Assembly (NCBI GenBank): GCA_900538905.1
Contig: UPZS01000012.1
Coordinates: forward strand, 1 to 47,997
DNA from: an uncultured Sutterella sp.
GTDB taxonomy: Bacteria > Pseudomonadota > Gammaproteobacteria > Burkholderiales > Burkholderiaceae_F
DNA length: 47,997 nt
Direction: 5' to 3'
Numbering within the stretch: the first letter of the stretch is position 1; each line of letters begins with the position of its first letter. Shown here piece after piece: positions 8,328 to 16,887 of the stretch. Both the position numbers and the translations under genes were made by a program. The notes beneath the pieces are model-generated. The model saw only the letters and a list, made by a program, of their open reading frames with translations. It was not told the DNA's origin and made no database searches.

Positions 8328-9158
8328 ATGAACGACGTGCAGCTTCCCGCTGATGACGAAACGCGAAACGTGCCGATGGGTGCCCAAGTCGTGAGCGTCC
8401 TTAATTTGGACGGCTCGCGCAAGTCCGACTTCGTCATCGACGAGGTGCCCGCAGCGCTCGTCTACAACGGCATCTCTCACACAGTGATGATGGTGACCCC
8501 GCAGCATCTCGAGGACTTTGCTCTCGGCTTTTCTCTGGCCGAAGGCATCGTGCAGGATGTTTCCGACGTCTACGATATTGAGGTTCATCCCGGCTGTGGG
8601 CGCGGCTACGAAGTGCACCTTACGGTCTCCTCCGAGTCATTCTGGAAGCTCAAGGAACATCGCCGTACGATGGCCGGCCGCACCGGCTGCGGCATCTGCG
8701 GCACCGAAAGTCTCGAGGGGGTCATGCGCCCGCTCAAGGCGCTTCCTTTTACACAGCGCTTTGATTTGAAGCACTACGGAGCGGGGCTGGCCGGGATTGC
8801 TCAGACCGAAGAGCTCCGAAGTCTCACGGGCGGCACGCACGCAGCCGTCTGGCTGCGACACGACGGCACGGTCGCGTTCGGACGCGAAGACGTCGGTCGG
8901 CATGTGGCGCTTGATAAGCTTCTTGGTTGCCGAGCGCGTACCAAAGAGTTTGACGGAGCGCTTTTTGTGAGTTCGCGCGCTTCCTATGAGATGGTGCAAA
9001 AGGCTGCCGCCTGCGGCGTGGAAATCCTTTTTGCAGTATCGGCGCCGACGGCGCTCGCAGTGGAAGTTGCTCGCCGTTGTAACCTCACGCTTGTTGCTTT
9101 CTGTCGCGAGAAGCGAGCCAATATCTACACGCATTCGCAGCGCCTGATCGGCTTGTGA
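8328..9158 (+). CDS. fdhD: Formate dehydrogenase sulfurtransferase FdhD
   Basis: FdhD carries sulfur from IscS to the molybdenum cofactor, a step required for formate dehydrogenase activity. The catalytic CxxC is Cys121-Gly-Ile-Cys124 in [12 protein letters not shown], the same numbering as the E. coli protein. The C-terminal half contains [17 protein letters not shown] and [11 protein letters not shown], both typical of the family. I chose the ATG at 8328 over an in-frame TTG at 8313 because GGAG at 8317-8320 sits seven bases before that ATG. It follows fdhE by 18 bases and ends convergently with metA, leaving seven bases between the stops. At 276 residues it has the usual length. Confidence 0.94.
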   Translation: MNDVQLPADDETRNVPMGAQVVSVLNLDGSRKSDFVIDEVPAALVYNGISHTVMMVTPQHLEDFALGFSLAEGIVQDVSDVYDIEVHPGCGRGYEVHLTVSSESFWKLKEHRRTMAGRTGCGICGTESLEGVMRPLKALPFTQRFDLKHYGAGLAGIAQTEELRSLTGGTHAAVWLRHDGTVAFGREDVGRHVALDKLLGCRARTKEFDGALFVSSRASYEMVQKAAACGVEILFAVSAPTALAVEVARRCNLTLVAFCREKRANIYTHSQRLIGL

Positions 9159-9165
9159 TCGGACG

Positions 9166-10083
9166 CTAGCCGATTTCCTGCAGGTCGTACGGCGTTTCTT
9201 GATAGACGAAATAGTTGAGCCAGTTGGCAAAGATCAGGTGCGCGTGTGCTCTCCAGCACATGCGCGGTCCCTGAGCAGGGGCATCATTGACATAGTAGTT
9301 TTCGGGAACCGGAACGGAAAGCCCTGCTTTGATGTCGCGGCGATACTCAGAGTCGAGTGTCTCGCGATCGTATTCAGCGTGTCCCGTAAAGAAAATCTGA
9401 CGACCTTTGTCGGTAGCAACGGCAAAAATACCTGCTTTGCCGGACTGTGCAAGCACTTTGAGTCTCGGGTTGGTGCGTACGGCCGCTTCGTCGACGGTCG
9501 TGTGCCGTGAGTGCGGCAGAAAAAACACATCGTCACAGCCGCGAAAGAGCATATTGCTTTTACGCACGACTTCGTGGGCGAAGACGCCCGAAAGCTTACG
9601 GTCAAGAAGAACCTTTTTGATACCGAAATGATGATAGAGACCTGCTTGCGCAGCCCAGCAGATGTGCAGTGTGCTGTAGACGTGCGTTTTGCTCCAATTC
9701 ATCAGTTCGACGAGTTCGGGCCAGTAGTCGACGTCTTCAAATGCCATGCGTTCAACGGGCGCTCCCGTGATCACCATACCGTCGAATTTCTGATCGCGTA
9801 CTTCGGAGAAGGTACGGTAAAAGCTCTTGAGGTGGCCTTGCGCCGTGTTTTTCGAGACGTGTGAACCCATGTGAACGAGCTCAAGATCGATTTGCAGCGG
9901 CGTGTTGCTCAGTAGCCGCGCAAATTGCGTCTCTGTTGTGATCTTGTCGGGCATGAGGTTTACAAGAGCAATGCGCAGCGGTCGGATGTCCTGCGTCTGC
10001 GCGCGCGCCTCGCGCATGATGAAGATGTTTTCTCGGTTGAGAACTTCGACGGCAGGCAGCGTGTTGGGTATCTTGATGGGCAT
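9166..10083 (-). CDS. metA: Homoserine O-acyltransferase MetA, predicted acetyl-CoA type
   Basis: First committed enzyme of methionine synthesis from homoserine, of the MetA family. Catalytic residues sit at family-standard positions: Cys142 in HICWAAQA, His235 and Glu237 in TGHAEYD. Residue 111, which controls acyl choice in the family, is Glu (TGAPVER) rather than the Gly of E. coli MetA. Published work on Bacillus cereus and E. coli MetA links Glu111 to acetyl-CoA use, so this is more likely a homoserine O-acetyltransferase than a succinyltransferase. The immediately upstream co-transcribed gene is an O-acetylhomoserine sulfhydrylase, which supports this. A perfect AGGAGGT overlaps the metY stop and lies seven bases before the ATG; the gap between the genes is 11 bases. 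Confidence 0.93.
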   Translation of the reverse strand: MPIKIPNTLPAVEVLNRENIFIMREARAQTQDIRPLRIALVNLMPDKITTETQFARLLSNTPLQIDLELVHMGSHVSKNTAQGHLKSFYRTFSEVRDQKFDGMVITGAPVERMAFEDVDYWPELVELMNWSKTHVYSTLHICWAAQAGLYHHFGIKKVLLDRKLSGVFAHEVVRKSNMLFRGCDDVFFLPHSRHTTVDEAAVRTNPRLKVLAQSGKAGIFAVATDKGRQIFFTGHAEYDRETLDSEYRRDIKAGLSVPVPENYYVNDAPAQGPRMCWRAHAHLIFANWLNYFVYQETPYDLQEIG

Positions 10084-10094
10084 GCCTCAACCTC

Positions 10095-11384
10095 CTACGC
10101 CGCAATTGCATCAAGCGCCTGGGCGACGTCGGCGATCAAGTCTTCGACCGATTCGATGCCGCAGGATAGACGCACCAGTTCTGGGGCGATGCCGCAGGCG
10201 GCAAGCTCTTCGTCGCTTAGCTGACGATGCGTGGTGCTCGCCGGATGCAGGCAGCAACTGCGCGCATCGGCAACATGCGTTTCGATGGCAGCGATGGTGA
10301 GCTTCTGCATGAAGTCCTGCGCAGCCTGTCTGCCGGCCTTCAGACCGAAGCTGATCACGCCGCAGCTGCCGTGAGGCAGGTACTTGAGGGCGCGTTCGTG
10401 TTCGGGGTCGGAGGCAAGTCCCGGATAGCGTACCCAACTGACGGCCGGATGTTTTTCAAGGAACTGTGCGAGCGCAAGAGCATTGGCACAGTGCTGTGTC
10501 ATTCTCAAGTGCAGGCTCTCCAAACCGAGATTAAGAAGGAAGGCGCTTTGGGGCGACTGGGTGCTGCCGAGATCGCGCATGAGCTGCGCTGTGGCTTTGG
10601 TGATGAATGCGCCGGCCAGGCCGAAGCGCTCGGTATAGACGAGTCCATGGTAGCTTTCATCAGGAGTGGTCAGACCGGGAAATTTTTCGGCGTGTGCAGT
10701 CCAGTCGAAGTTGCCGGAGTCGACGATGCAGCCACCCACCGCACAGCCGTGACCGTCCATGTATTTGGTGGTGGAGTGCGTCACGATGTCTGCGCCCCAT
10801 TCGAACGGGCGGCAGTTCACGGGCGTGGCAAATGTGTTGTCGACAATGAGCGGCACACCGTGGGCGTGAGCCGCCTTCGCAAAGCGTTCGATATCGAGCA
10901 CATTCAAAGCGGGATTGGCGATGGTTTCGCCAAAGAGCGCCTTGGTGTTGGGACGAAAAGCGGCTTCGAGTTCTTCGGTGCTGCAGTCGGGCGACAGAAA
11001 AGTGAACTCAATACCCATCTTCTTCATCGTGACGGCAAAAAGGTTATAGGTGCCGCCGTAAATGGTGGAAAGTGCAATCACATGATCGCCCGCGTTGGCG
11101 ATATTGAAAACGGCAAAAAAGTTGGCTGCCTGACCTGAAGAGGTGAGCATGGCGGCGGTGCCGCCTTCAAGCGCCGCGATTTTGGCTGCCACCGAGTCAC
11201 AGGTTGGGTTTTGCAGGCGCGAATAGAAATAGCCGCTGGCTTCCAAGTCAAAGAGTTTGGCCATTAGTTCGCCCGAGTCGTACTTGAAGGTGGTGCTTTG
11301 AACGATCGGAAGCTGACGGGGGTCGCCGTTTTTCGGACGCCAGCCGCCCTGAACGCAGATGGTGGAAAGTGAATGACCGCTCAT
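10095..11384 (-). CDS. metY: O-acetylhomoserine sulfhydrylase (PLP enzyme)
   Basis: Cys/Met-metabolism PLP enzyme that makes homocysteine from O-acetylhomoserine and sulfide. The PLP-binding lysine is Lys207 in THSTTKYMDGHG, and VDNTFATP (181-188) supplies the aspartate that contacts the pyridine nitrogen. The N-terminal block ICVQGGWRP...LPIVQSTTFKY and the long insertions give 429 residues, typical of MetY rather than the shorter MetB/MetC. I used the ATG at 11384, which is preceded by AGGAACC, not the upstream in-frame ATG at 11414. It is the first gene of the metY-metA pair on the minus strand. A route for direct sulfide use suits an anaerobic gut bacterium, but that habitat is an inference. 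Confidence 0.93.
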   Translation of the reverse strand: MSGHSLSTICVQGGWRPKNGDPRQLPIVQSTTFKYDSGELMAKLFDLEASGYFYSRLQNPTCDSVAAKIAALEGGTAAMLTSSGQAANFFAVFNIANAGDHVIALSTIYGGTYNLFAVTMKKMGIEFTFLSPDCSTEELEAAFRPNTKALFGETIANPALNVLDIERFAKAAHAHGVPLIVDNTFATPVNCRPFEWGADIVTHSTTKYMDGHGCAVGGCIVDSGNFDWTAHAEKFPGLTTPDESYHGLVYTERFGLAGAFITKATAQLMRDLGSTQSPQSAFLLNLGLESLHLRMTQHCANALALAQFLEKHPAVSWVRYPGLASDPEHERALKYLPHGSCGVISFGLKAGRQAAQDFMQKLTIAAIETHVADARSCCLHPASTTHRQLSDEELAACGIAPELVRLSCGIESVEDLIADVAQALDAIAA

Positions 11385-11508
11385 GAAAGGTTCCTCATAT
11401 GTAATTGTTGACACAGTCAGAGCAGTGTATGGGTAGCCGGAGCGGCTATTGAGGGAATGCGAAAGAATATGTGTACAAGTTTTGAGGTATTGCCGTCAGA
11501 CGACACTC

Positions 11509-11573
11509 AAAAAAAGCAAACCGCCTGCGGCGGAGCCTGCAGGCGGCTGAAGGCCGTCGCGCAAACGACGGCC
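11509..11573 (-). terminator. Tandem hairpins terminating metK
   Basis: Reading the minus strand after the metK stop, an eight-base-pair stem (GGCCGTCG/CGACGGCC, 11552-11573) is followed by a second eight-base-pair stem (CCGCCTGC/GCAGGCGG, 11521-11546) and then a T-rich tract with seven T residues (11509-11515). The second hairpin is a canonical terminator. Confidence 0.8.
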
Positions 11574-11593
11574 GGGTGGAAAACGAATCCCGA

Positions 11594-12769
11594 TTAGCAG
11601 AACATTTCCTTGAGGATGTCGGCCTTGTCGGTCTTTTCCCAGGTGAATTCCGGCTCTTCACGGCCGAAGTGACCGTAAGCGGCGGTCTTGGAATAGATCG
11701 GACGGCGCAGGTCAAGCATCTGAAGAATGCCGCCCGGACGCAGATCGAAGACCTTGCGAACGGCCGCCGACAGAGCGTCGTCGGAAACCTTGCCCGTACC
11801 CATCGTGCGAACGGTGATGTTCATCGGTTCGGCCACGCCGATGGCGTAGGCAACCTGAACCTGGCAGCGGCTGGCGAGCCCCGCGGCCACGATGTTCTTG
11901 GCGACGTAACGGCAGGCGTAAGCGGCCGAACGGTCAACTTTAGTGGGATCCTTGCCGGAGAAGGCGCCGCCGCCGTGCGGGCAGCTGCCGCCGTAGGTGT
12001 CGACAATGATCTTGCGACCGGTCAAGCCGCAGTCGCCCTGCGGACCGCCCACCACGAAGCGGCCGGTCGGGTTGACGAGGAACTTCGTGCCCTTAAGCCA
12101 TTCGGCGGGCATCACCGGACGGATGATGTTTTCAATGACAGCTTCGATGAATTCGGGCTTCATGCTCATGCCGTCGCTCCATTCGGGCGAGTGCTGAGTC
12201 GAGAGCACGATCGTGTCGGCTGCCACGGGCTTGCCGTTTTCGTAGCGCAGCGTCACCTGACTCTTGGCGTCGGGGCGCAGGTAGGGCATTGTGCCGTCAC
12301 GGCGCAGCTTGCTTTGACGCAGCATCAGCTGGTGAGCGTAATAAATGGCGGCCGGCATGAGCGTGGCGGTTTCATCGCACGCATAGCCGAACATCAGACC
12401 CTGGTCGCCGGCACCGATTGTGAGCGGATCGGCGTTCTTTGCGTCCACGCCCTGAGCGATGTCGTTGGACTGCTTGTCGTAACCCACGAGCACAGAGCAG
12501 CCCTTGTGGTCAATGCCGTATTCGGTGTTGTCGTAGCCGATGCGCTTTAACACGTCGCGCGTGAGCCCAATGTAGTCAACGGTTGCGTTGGTGGTGATTT
12601 CGCCGGCCAGAACGACGAGACCGGTGTTGCAGAGCGTTTCGGCGGCCACACGACTCATCGGATCCTGAGCCAGACACGCATCGAGAACGGCGTCGGAAAT
12701 CTGGTCGGCGACTTTATCCGGATGGCCTTCGCTCACCGACTCGGAGGTGAAAAGATAAGAATCGGACAT
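11594..12769 (-). CDS. metK: S-adenosylmethionine synthetase
   Basis: Makes SAM from ATP and methionine. Family signatures seen are [14 protein letters not shown] at the N-terminus (6-19), [12 protein letters not shown], and the glycine-rich [19 protein letters not shown] near residue 260. The 391-residue length is standard. The start is the ATG at 12767-12769 ([10 protein letters not shown]); upstream in-frame codons do not match the family. It stands as its own transcription unit, with tandem terminator hairpins behind it and a 214-base leader/promoter gap in front of it. I did not recognise a SAM or SAH riboswitch in that leader. Its position near metY-metA groups methionine and SAM synthesis. 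Confidence 0.97.
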   Translation of the reverse strand: MSDSYLFTSESVSEGHPDKVADQISDAVLDACLAQDPMSRVAAETLCNTGLVVLAGEITTNATVDYIGLTRDVLKRIGYDNTEYGIDHKGCSVLVGYDKQSNDIAQGVDAKNADPLTIGAGDQGLMFGYACDETATLMPAAIYYAHQLMLRQSKLRRDGTMPYLRPDAKSQVTLRYENGKPVAADTIVLSTQHSPEWSDGMSMKPEFIEAVIENIIRPVMPAEWLKGTKFLVNPTGRFVVGGPQGDCGLTGRKIIVDTYGGSCPHGGGAFSGKDPTKVDRSAAYACRYVAKNIVAAGLASRCQVQVAYAIGVAEPMNITVRTMGTGKVSDDALSAAVRKVFDLRPGGILQMLDLRRPIYSKTAAYGHFGREEPEFTWEKTDKADILKEMFC

Positions 12770-12983
12770 CTCTTGAATCCTTTTTTGAATATTTGCAGTA
12801 GCTGATGGAAAGCGCCCAACGCAAATACTCGAATTCAAGCCGATGTCCGGCAGATCATTTTTGCGACAGACGCTTTAGCGGTTCTGTTTTAACGTCACTC
12901 CGCAAGTTGTCTTGTTAACTCAGTGACGGTTTCATAGTTGGCGCAATCATACGCTAAATTGGACGCCAATGCGTTAAAAAATC
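12770..12983. other. metK leader and FNT-gene downstream gap
   Basis: This 214-base gap lies between the stop of the FNT channel gene and the metK start, both on the minus strand. On the minus strand, 8-60 bases before metK, an inverted repeat pairs GAGTATTTGC with GCAAATATTC (ten pairs including one G-T) around a 24-base loop. No T-run follows it, so it is not a terminator. No known riboswitch fold was recognised and no other gene is seen. Confidence 0.35.
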
Positions 12984-13868
12984 TTAAGAATTCCGTAGCT
13001 TACCGTGAATCAGACAGTAGATCACGGCTACCAGAACGGCGCCTCCGACAATGTTGCCGAGCGTAACGGCAGGCAGGTTGTCGATGAAGAATTTCGACCA
13101 GTCGGCAGTAAGCGGAACGGCAGCTCCTGTATTGACCAACTCTACGTAACGCGGGTCGCTACCGGCAAAAATGGCTGCCGGAATGAAGAACATGTTGGCG
13201 ATGCAGTGTTCCATGCCCATCGCAACGAAGGCCATCGTCGGAAACCACAGCGCCAGAATTTTTCCCGCGATGTCTTTGGCGGCATAGCTCAGATAAACGG
13301 CCAGACACACGAGCCAGTTGCAGCCTACGCCGCGCCAGAATGCTTCGCCAAAGGACAGTGACGTTTTGCCGTTGGCTAGTTTCACCAGCCCTTCGGCCCA
13401 GGGCATGGCGGCTACGCCTGCGGCCGTGGGAACTTTCTCAAAGATGATGCCCGTGGCCCACACCAGGAAATAAGCCACAAAAAGCGCCCCGATGAAGTTT
13501 CCGAGCCAGGCAAAGGTCCAGCTGCGCAATACCGCAAGCCAATCAACACGGTTGTTGATGCGGGCGCTTGTGAGCGTCATGGCATTGCCGGTGAAAAGGT
13601 CGGCACCGCAGATGACGGTCAGAATCAGCCCCAGCGGGAAGACCGCGGCAAACACGAATTTGCCCATCGAGCCCCATTGATCCCACGACAACCCCAAGCC
13701 GCAGCGCACGGCCAAAAAGCCGCCCAAGGCAATATAGGCTCCTGCAAGAAACGTCATGAGCAGTGTTTGCAGGAAGCTTTGGTTGGCGCGCGAGACGCCG
13801 CCCGCCACACAGGTTTCAAGGAGGGCTTTGTAGGGATTGCTCGGGGCTGGGGTTTTGTTTTCTGGCAT
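12984..13868 (-). CDS. Formate/nitrite transporter (FNT family) channel
   Basis: Inner-membrane pentameric channel of the FocA/NirC family. Six hydrophobic helices fit the sequence; the helix-breaking omega loop GADLFTGN (88-95) and the pore histidine in GMEH (His221, equivalent by context to FocA His209) with Lys163 are visible. The substrate could be formate, nitrite or another small monovalent anion; formate is favoured by the formate dehydrogenase operon 4 kb away, but the family cannot be split by eye. I used the ATG at 13868, although neither it nor an upstream TTG at 13901 has a good Shine-Dalgarno. It faces away from mutM across about 145 bases. 294 residues is a normal length. Confidence 0.88.
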   Translation of the reverse strand: MPENKTPAPSNPYKALLETCVAGGVSRANQSFLQTLLMTFLAGAYIALGGFLAVRCGLGLSWDQWGSMGKFVFAAVFPLGLILTVICGADLFTGNAMTLTSARINNRVDWLAVLRSWTFAWLGNFIGALFVAYFLVWATGIIFEKVPTAAGVAAMPWAEGLVKLANGKTSLSFGEAFWRGVGCNWLVCLAVYLSYAAKDIAGKILALWFPTMAFVAMGMEHCIANMFFIPAAIFAGSDPRYVELVNTGAAVPLTADWSKFFIDNLPAVTLGNIVGGAVLVAVIYCLIHGKLRNS

Positions 13869-14012
13869 GTTTTCGGAAGGAGAATCAGAAGGGAGGGGCA
13901 AACTGGGATTTTCTCACGCAAGAAGGCAAAAATCTTCCGCCGGAAGGAGGAGAGGCTTGCTACTGCTTGCGTACAATGTCCGCACTCTGAGTTGCTACGT
14001 TTTTGGATGGTT

Positions 14013-14840
14013 ATGCCGGAACTGCCGGAAGTTGAAGTAACGCGACGCGGTCTCGCACCGCACTTGGTGGGCAAAACGCTCACTGAAGTCGTTGCGCGTG
14101 TGGGAGCGTTGCGCGGTCCCTTGGATCATCTGGCCGACATTGAGGGCCTGCGGTTGGTGAATCTTGAGCGTCGCGCCAAGATGCTCATTTGGGTTTTTGA
14201 AGACGCCGACGGCACGCGTACCTGGATGGCTTCTCATATGGGAATGAGCGGTTCCTGGCGCGTCTACGAGCAGCCGTGGCCCGAAGTGCAGAAGCACGAA
14301 CATGTTGACTTGGTGTTTGGCGAAACAGTGGCGCGCTACCGTGATCCGAGGCGTTTTGGTGCAATGACGGTGATGGATATTGATCCGCGCAGCGTGCCGC
14401 CATTGAGTCTTCTGGGGCCCGAGCCGTTTGATGAAAATCTCACCGAAAGCGCGTTTGCTTCTAGTCTCAAGAAAACGCATCGGGCGATCAAGCAGGTGCT
14501 TTTGGACGGCACTGCGGTGGTCGGCTGCGGCAACATTTACGCGAGCGAAGCGCTCTTCGACGCCCGTATCCATCCGGCCAAACCCGCAGATACCTTAACC
14601 AAGCCTCAGGTTGCCCGCTTGCTGTCGGCAGTACGGAAAGTACTCCGATCGGCCATCGAAGCGGGCGGCAGCACGCTGAGGGACTTTCACGGTGCTGACG
14701 GTGCATCCGGTTGGTTTGCGCTGCAGACGAGCGTATACGACCGGGAGGGCGAACCGTGCCACGCGTGCGGCACGCTGATTCGGCGAATCGTGCAGGGGCA
14801 GAGAAGCACGTACTTCTGTCCGAAATGTCAGAAAAAGTGA
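14013..14840 (+). CDS. mutM: Formamidopyrimidine-DNA glycosylase
   Basis: Bifunctional base-excision repair enzyme that removes 8-oxoguanine and ring-opened purines and nicks the strand. The N-terminus MPELPEVE supplies catalytic Pro2 and Glu3 once Met is removed, which fixes the start at the ATG at 14013; any longer reading frame would bury Pro2. The C-terminal zinc finger is formed by Cys249, Cys252, Cys269 and Cys272 (CHACGTLI...CPKC). Length 275 is standard. The stop overlaps the ribosome-binding region of mutY, so the two oxidative-damage repair genes are translationally close and surely co-transcribed. A TACAAT at 13972-13977 is a possible -10 element, without a convincing -35. Confidence 0.96.
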   Translation: MPELPEVEVTRRGLAPHLVGKTLTEVVARVGALRGPLDHLADIEGLRLVNLERRAKMLIWVFEDADGTRTWMASHMGMSGSWRVYEQPWPEVQKHEHVDLVFGETVARYRDPRRFGAMTVMDIDPRSVPPLSLLGPEPFDENLTESAFASSLKKTHRAIKQVLLDGTAVVGCGNIYASEALFDARIHPAKPADTLTKPQVARLLSAVRKVLRSAIEAGGSTLRDFHGADGASGWFALQTSVYDREGEPCHACGTLIRRIVQGQRSTYFCPKCQKK

Positions 14841-14850
14841 GGTGCTTTTC

Positions 14851-15852
14851 GTGGATTCGCAAGAATTTGCCCGCAGACTCTGCGCATGGCAGCGAGAAAA
14901 GGGGCGGAAGAACTTGCCTTGGTTTACGAGCGACCCGTATCGCCGGTGGCTGAGCGAAATCATGTTGCAACAAACGCAGGTGTCGGTTGTTACAGATTAC
15001 TTTGCGCGTTTTTTGCGGGCTTTCCCGACGGTTGAAGATTTGGCAAATGCTTCGGAAGAAGACGTCATGCGCCTGTGGTCTGGATTGGGTTACTACAGCC
15101 GCGCGCGCAATCTGCACAAGGCGGCAAAACAGGTTGCCGCTGCGGGGCATTTCCCGCAGACGCGATATGAATGGGAAACATTGCCCGGTGTGGGACCGAG
15201 TACGGCTGCGGCGCTCGCAAGTTTCTGCAACGGGGAAGTGGCTGCCGTGTGCGACGGCAACGTCAAGCGCGTTCTTGCACGAATCTTTGCTTTGTCTGAT
15301 CCCATCAACCAAACGAAAACGGCGAAGATCATGCAGCAGCACGCCGAAGCGCTTGTGAGCCGTTCGGATCCCGGCTGCTACAACCAAGCCATGATGGATT
15401 TGGGAGCGATGCTCTGCTCACGTACCAATCCCAAGTGCGAACAATGTCCCGTCAGGGACTTCTGCAAAGCGTCAGCGCAAGGCAATCCGTCAACCTATCC
15501 CGTGAAGGTGCCGACCAAGACCAAGAAGACGGCGCTTGTCCACGCGTTGCTGTGCGTCAAGCGCAAGGAAGGCGAACCCTGTGTGTGGCTTGAGCTTCGC
15601 GATGAGGTCGAAAAGGGAATGGGCCACTGGAAGGGTTTGTGGACGCTGCCCGAAACGGAGCATCCGCGAGGAGCAGAGGTGGCGCGTATCGAACACGTGA
15701 TGTCGCACGTGACGCTTACCTTGGCAGTACATAAGGCCGAAGAAAGCGAACTGCCGCCGAAGGCCTTTGCCGTGCCGGCAAGTCGCCTAGTAGACGGTCC
15801 ATTGCCCGCACCGATCAAGAAGCTTCTTTCGACTCTGTTGTTCGAACCTTAG
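14851..15852 (+). CDS. mutY: Adenine DNA glycosylase
   Basis: Removes adenine mispaired with 8-oxoguanine, complementing MutM. Catalytic Glu36 (SEIMLQQTQV), the helix-hairpin-helix LPGVGPSTAAAL (111-122), Asp135 (CDGNVKRVLARIF) and the [4Fe-4S] ligands Cys189, Cys196, Cys199 and Cys205 (Cx6Cx2Cx5C) are all present. A C-terminal Nudix-like domain (from about 225) recognises the 8-oxoG strand. The start is probably the GTG at 14851, six bases after GAGGTG; a GTG at 14842 would add three residues. The stop codon overlaps the convergent rapZ stop by three bases (15850-15851 shared region), so no terminator separates them. Confidence 0.95.
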   Translation: MDSQEFARRLCAWQREKGRKNLPWFTSDPYRRWLSEIMLQQTQVSVVTDYFARFLRAFPTVEDLANASEEDVMRLWSGLGYYSRARNLHKAAKQVAAAGHFPQTRYEWETLPGVGPSTAAALASFCNGEVAAVCDGNVKRVLARIFALSDPINQTKTAKIMQQHAEALVSRSDPGCYNQAMMDLGAMLCSRTNPKCEQCPVRDFCKASAQGNPSTYPVKVPTKTKKTALVHALLCVKRKEGEPCVWLELRDEVEKGMGHWKGLWTLPETEHPRGAEVARIEHVMSHVTLTLAVHKAEESELPPKAFAVPASRLVDGPLPAPIKKLLSTLLFEP

Positions 15853-16784
15853 CTTTTGTGACGCGTCTGCGCCGCCTCGTAGCGGGCAATCGCTTCGGGC
15901 ATCTTGGTCGAGAGATTACGGTGGCGCACGACCGTGAGCGTCTTGTCCTTGAAGTGCTGACCGAGTGTATTGGCCACGTACACGCTGCGATGCTGCCCGC
16001 CCGTGCAACCGATGGCAATTGTCAAATAGTGGCGATTCTGCGCTTCGTAGGATGGAAGCCACTTGGTCAGGAACTTCTCAATGTCGGCAATCATTTCCCG
16101 CACGTTTTCAAACTGAGCCAGATAATCAGCCACGGGCGCGTCTAGTCCCGTGAGCGGGCGCAACTGCGGATCGTAATACGGGTTGGGAAGATTGCGGACG
16201 TCAAAGACGAGGTCTGCAGCCACTGGAATGCCGTTTTTAAACGCAAAGCTTTCAAAGGCAAGCGTCATCATTGATTGCTCGGCTTGAGCAAAGATGCGCA
16301 CCCAATCGCGCAATGTGTTGGGCAAAAGTCCCGTGGTGTCAATAACGTGCGCGTATTGCGTGGCTGGCGCCAGGAGTTCGCGTTCCAGACTGATGGCGTC
16401 GTTGAGCGTGCGGTCAGCCGAACCGTCTTCTTGCGGACCAGTGAGCGGATGACGACGGCGGGTTTCGGAAAAGCGCCGCACCAGTTCGGGTGTTGAGGCC
16501 GTCAAGAAAAGAACTCGCACGTCACAGCCTGCGGCGGCAAGCTGCTGCATGGCGCCTCGGGCCATCTCCAGATTTACCTGACTGCGAGCATCGATGGATA
16601 CGGCGAGTTTCTTGAGTCCGTGTTGCGCCAGATGTGTGACGACACTTTGCAAAAAGTCGGCCGGAAGATTGTCCAGGCAGTAGTAGCCGCTGTCTTCAAG
16701 CTGCCGGATAGCAATGGACTTGCCGGAGCCAGAAAGCCCCGTGACGATGATGAGCTGGGCGGAAAGACGGACGGAGTCGGACAT
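15849..16784 (-). CDS. rapZ: RNase adapter protein / nucleotide-binding protein RapZ
   Basis: YvcJ/RapZ-family P-loop protein, which in E. coli binds the sRNA GlmZ and directs RNase E to it, tuning glucosamine-6-phosphate synthesis. The Walker A is GLSGSGKS (16-23), followed by the family block LEDSGYYCLDNLP. The C-terminal domain contains IGCTGGQHRSVYVA and HRNLSTKM, as in the family, but lacks the strongly lysine-rich tail of the E. coli protein. Start at the ATG 16782-16784 (MSDSVRLSAQ). It is last in the kdsD-to-rapZ minus-strand cluster and is preceded by a hairpin that separates it from ptsN. The usual hprK neighbour of betaproteobacteria is missing here. Confidence 0.93.
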   Translation of the reverse strand: MSDSVRLSAQLIIVTGLSGSGKSIAIRQLEDSGYYCLDNLPADFLQSVVTHLAQHGLKKLAVSIDARSQVNLEMARGAMQQLAAAGCDVRVLFLTASTPELVRRFSETRRRHPLTGPQEDGSADRTLNDAISLERELLAPATQYAHVIDTTGLLPNTLRDWVRIFAQAEQSMMTLAFESFAFKNGIPVAADLVFDVRNLPNPYYDPQLRPLTGLDAPVADYLAQFENVREMIADIEKFLTKWLPSYEAQNRHYLTIAIGCTGGQHRSVYVANTLGQHFKDKTLTVVRHRNLSTKMPEAIARYEAAQTRHKS

Positions 16785-16800
16785 GACGGTGCTCTTGTTT

Positions 16801-16846
16801 AAAACAAACAACCGAACGGTATTGTCTCATGGACAATGCGTTCGGT
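16801..16846 (-). terminator. Hairpin between ptsN and rapZ
   Basis: An eight-base stem ACCGAACG/CGTTCGGT encloses a second six-base stem ATTGTC/GACAAT. On the minus strand it is followed by a T-rich tract (16801-16810, TTGTTTGTTTT). It looks like an intrinsic terminator or attenuator 27 bases before the rapZ start, or an RNA-processing site. Confidence 0.5.
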
Positions 16847-16887
16847 CAGAGTTTGCTGAAGAAAAAAAATTCAATCGAGACAGTGGC

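Noticed and set aside
7278..8618. 446-codon minus-strand frame across fdnI-fdhE-fdhD
   Set aside because: Antisense to three recognisable genes and spans a terminator; composition is that of a shadow frame.
12770..12983. SAM or SAH riboswitch before metK
   Set aside because: No conserved core or pseudoknot pattern known to me fits; only a simple inverted repeat is present.
13677..14012. 112-residue N-terminal extension of mutM
   Set aside because: It would hide the catalytic Pro2 of MPELPEVE and runs antisense through the FNT gene.
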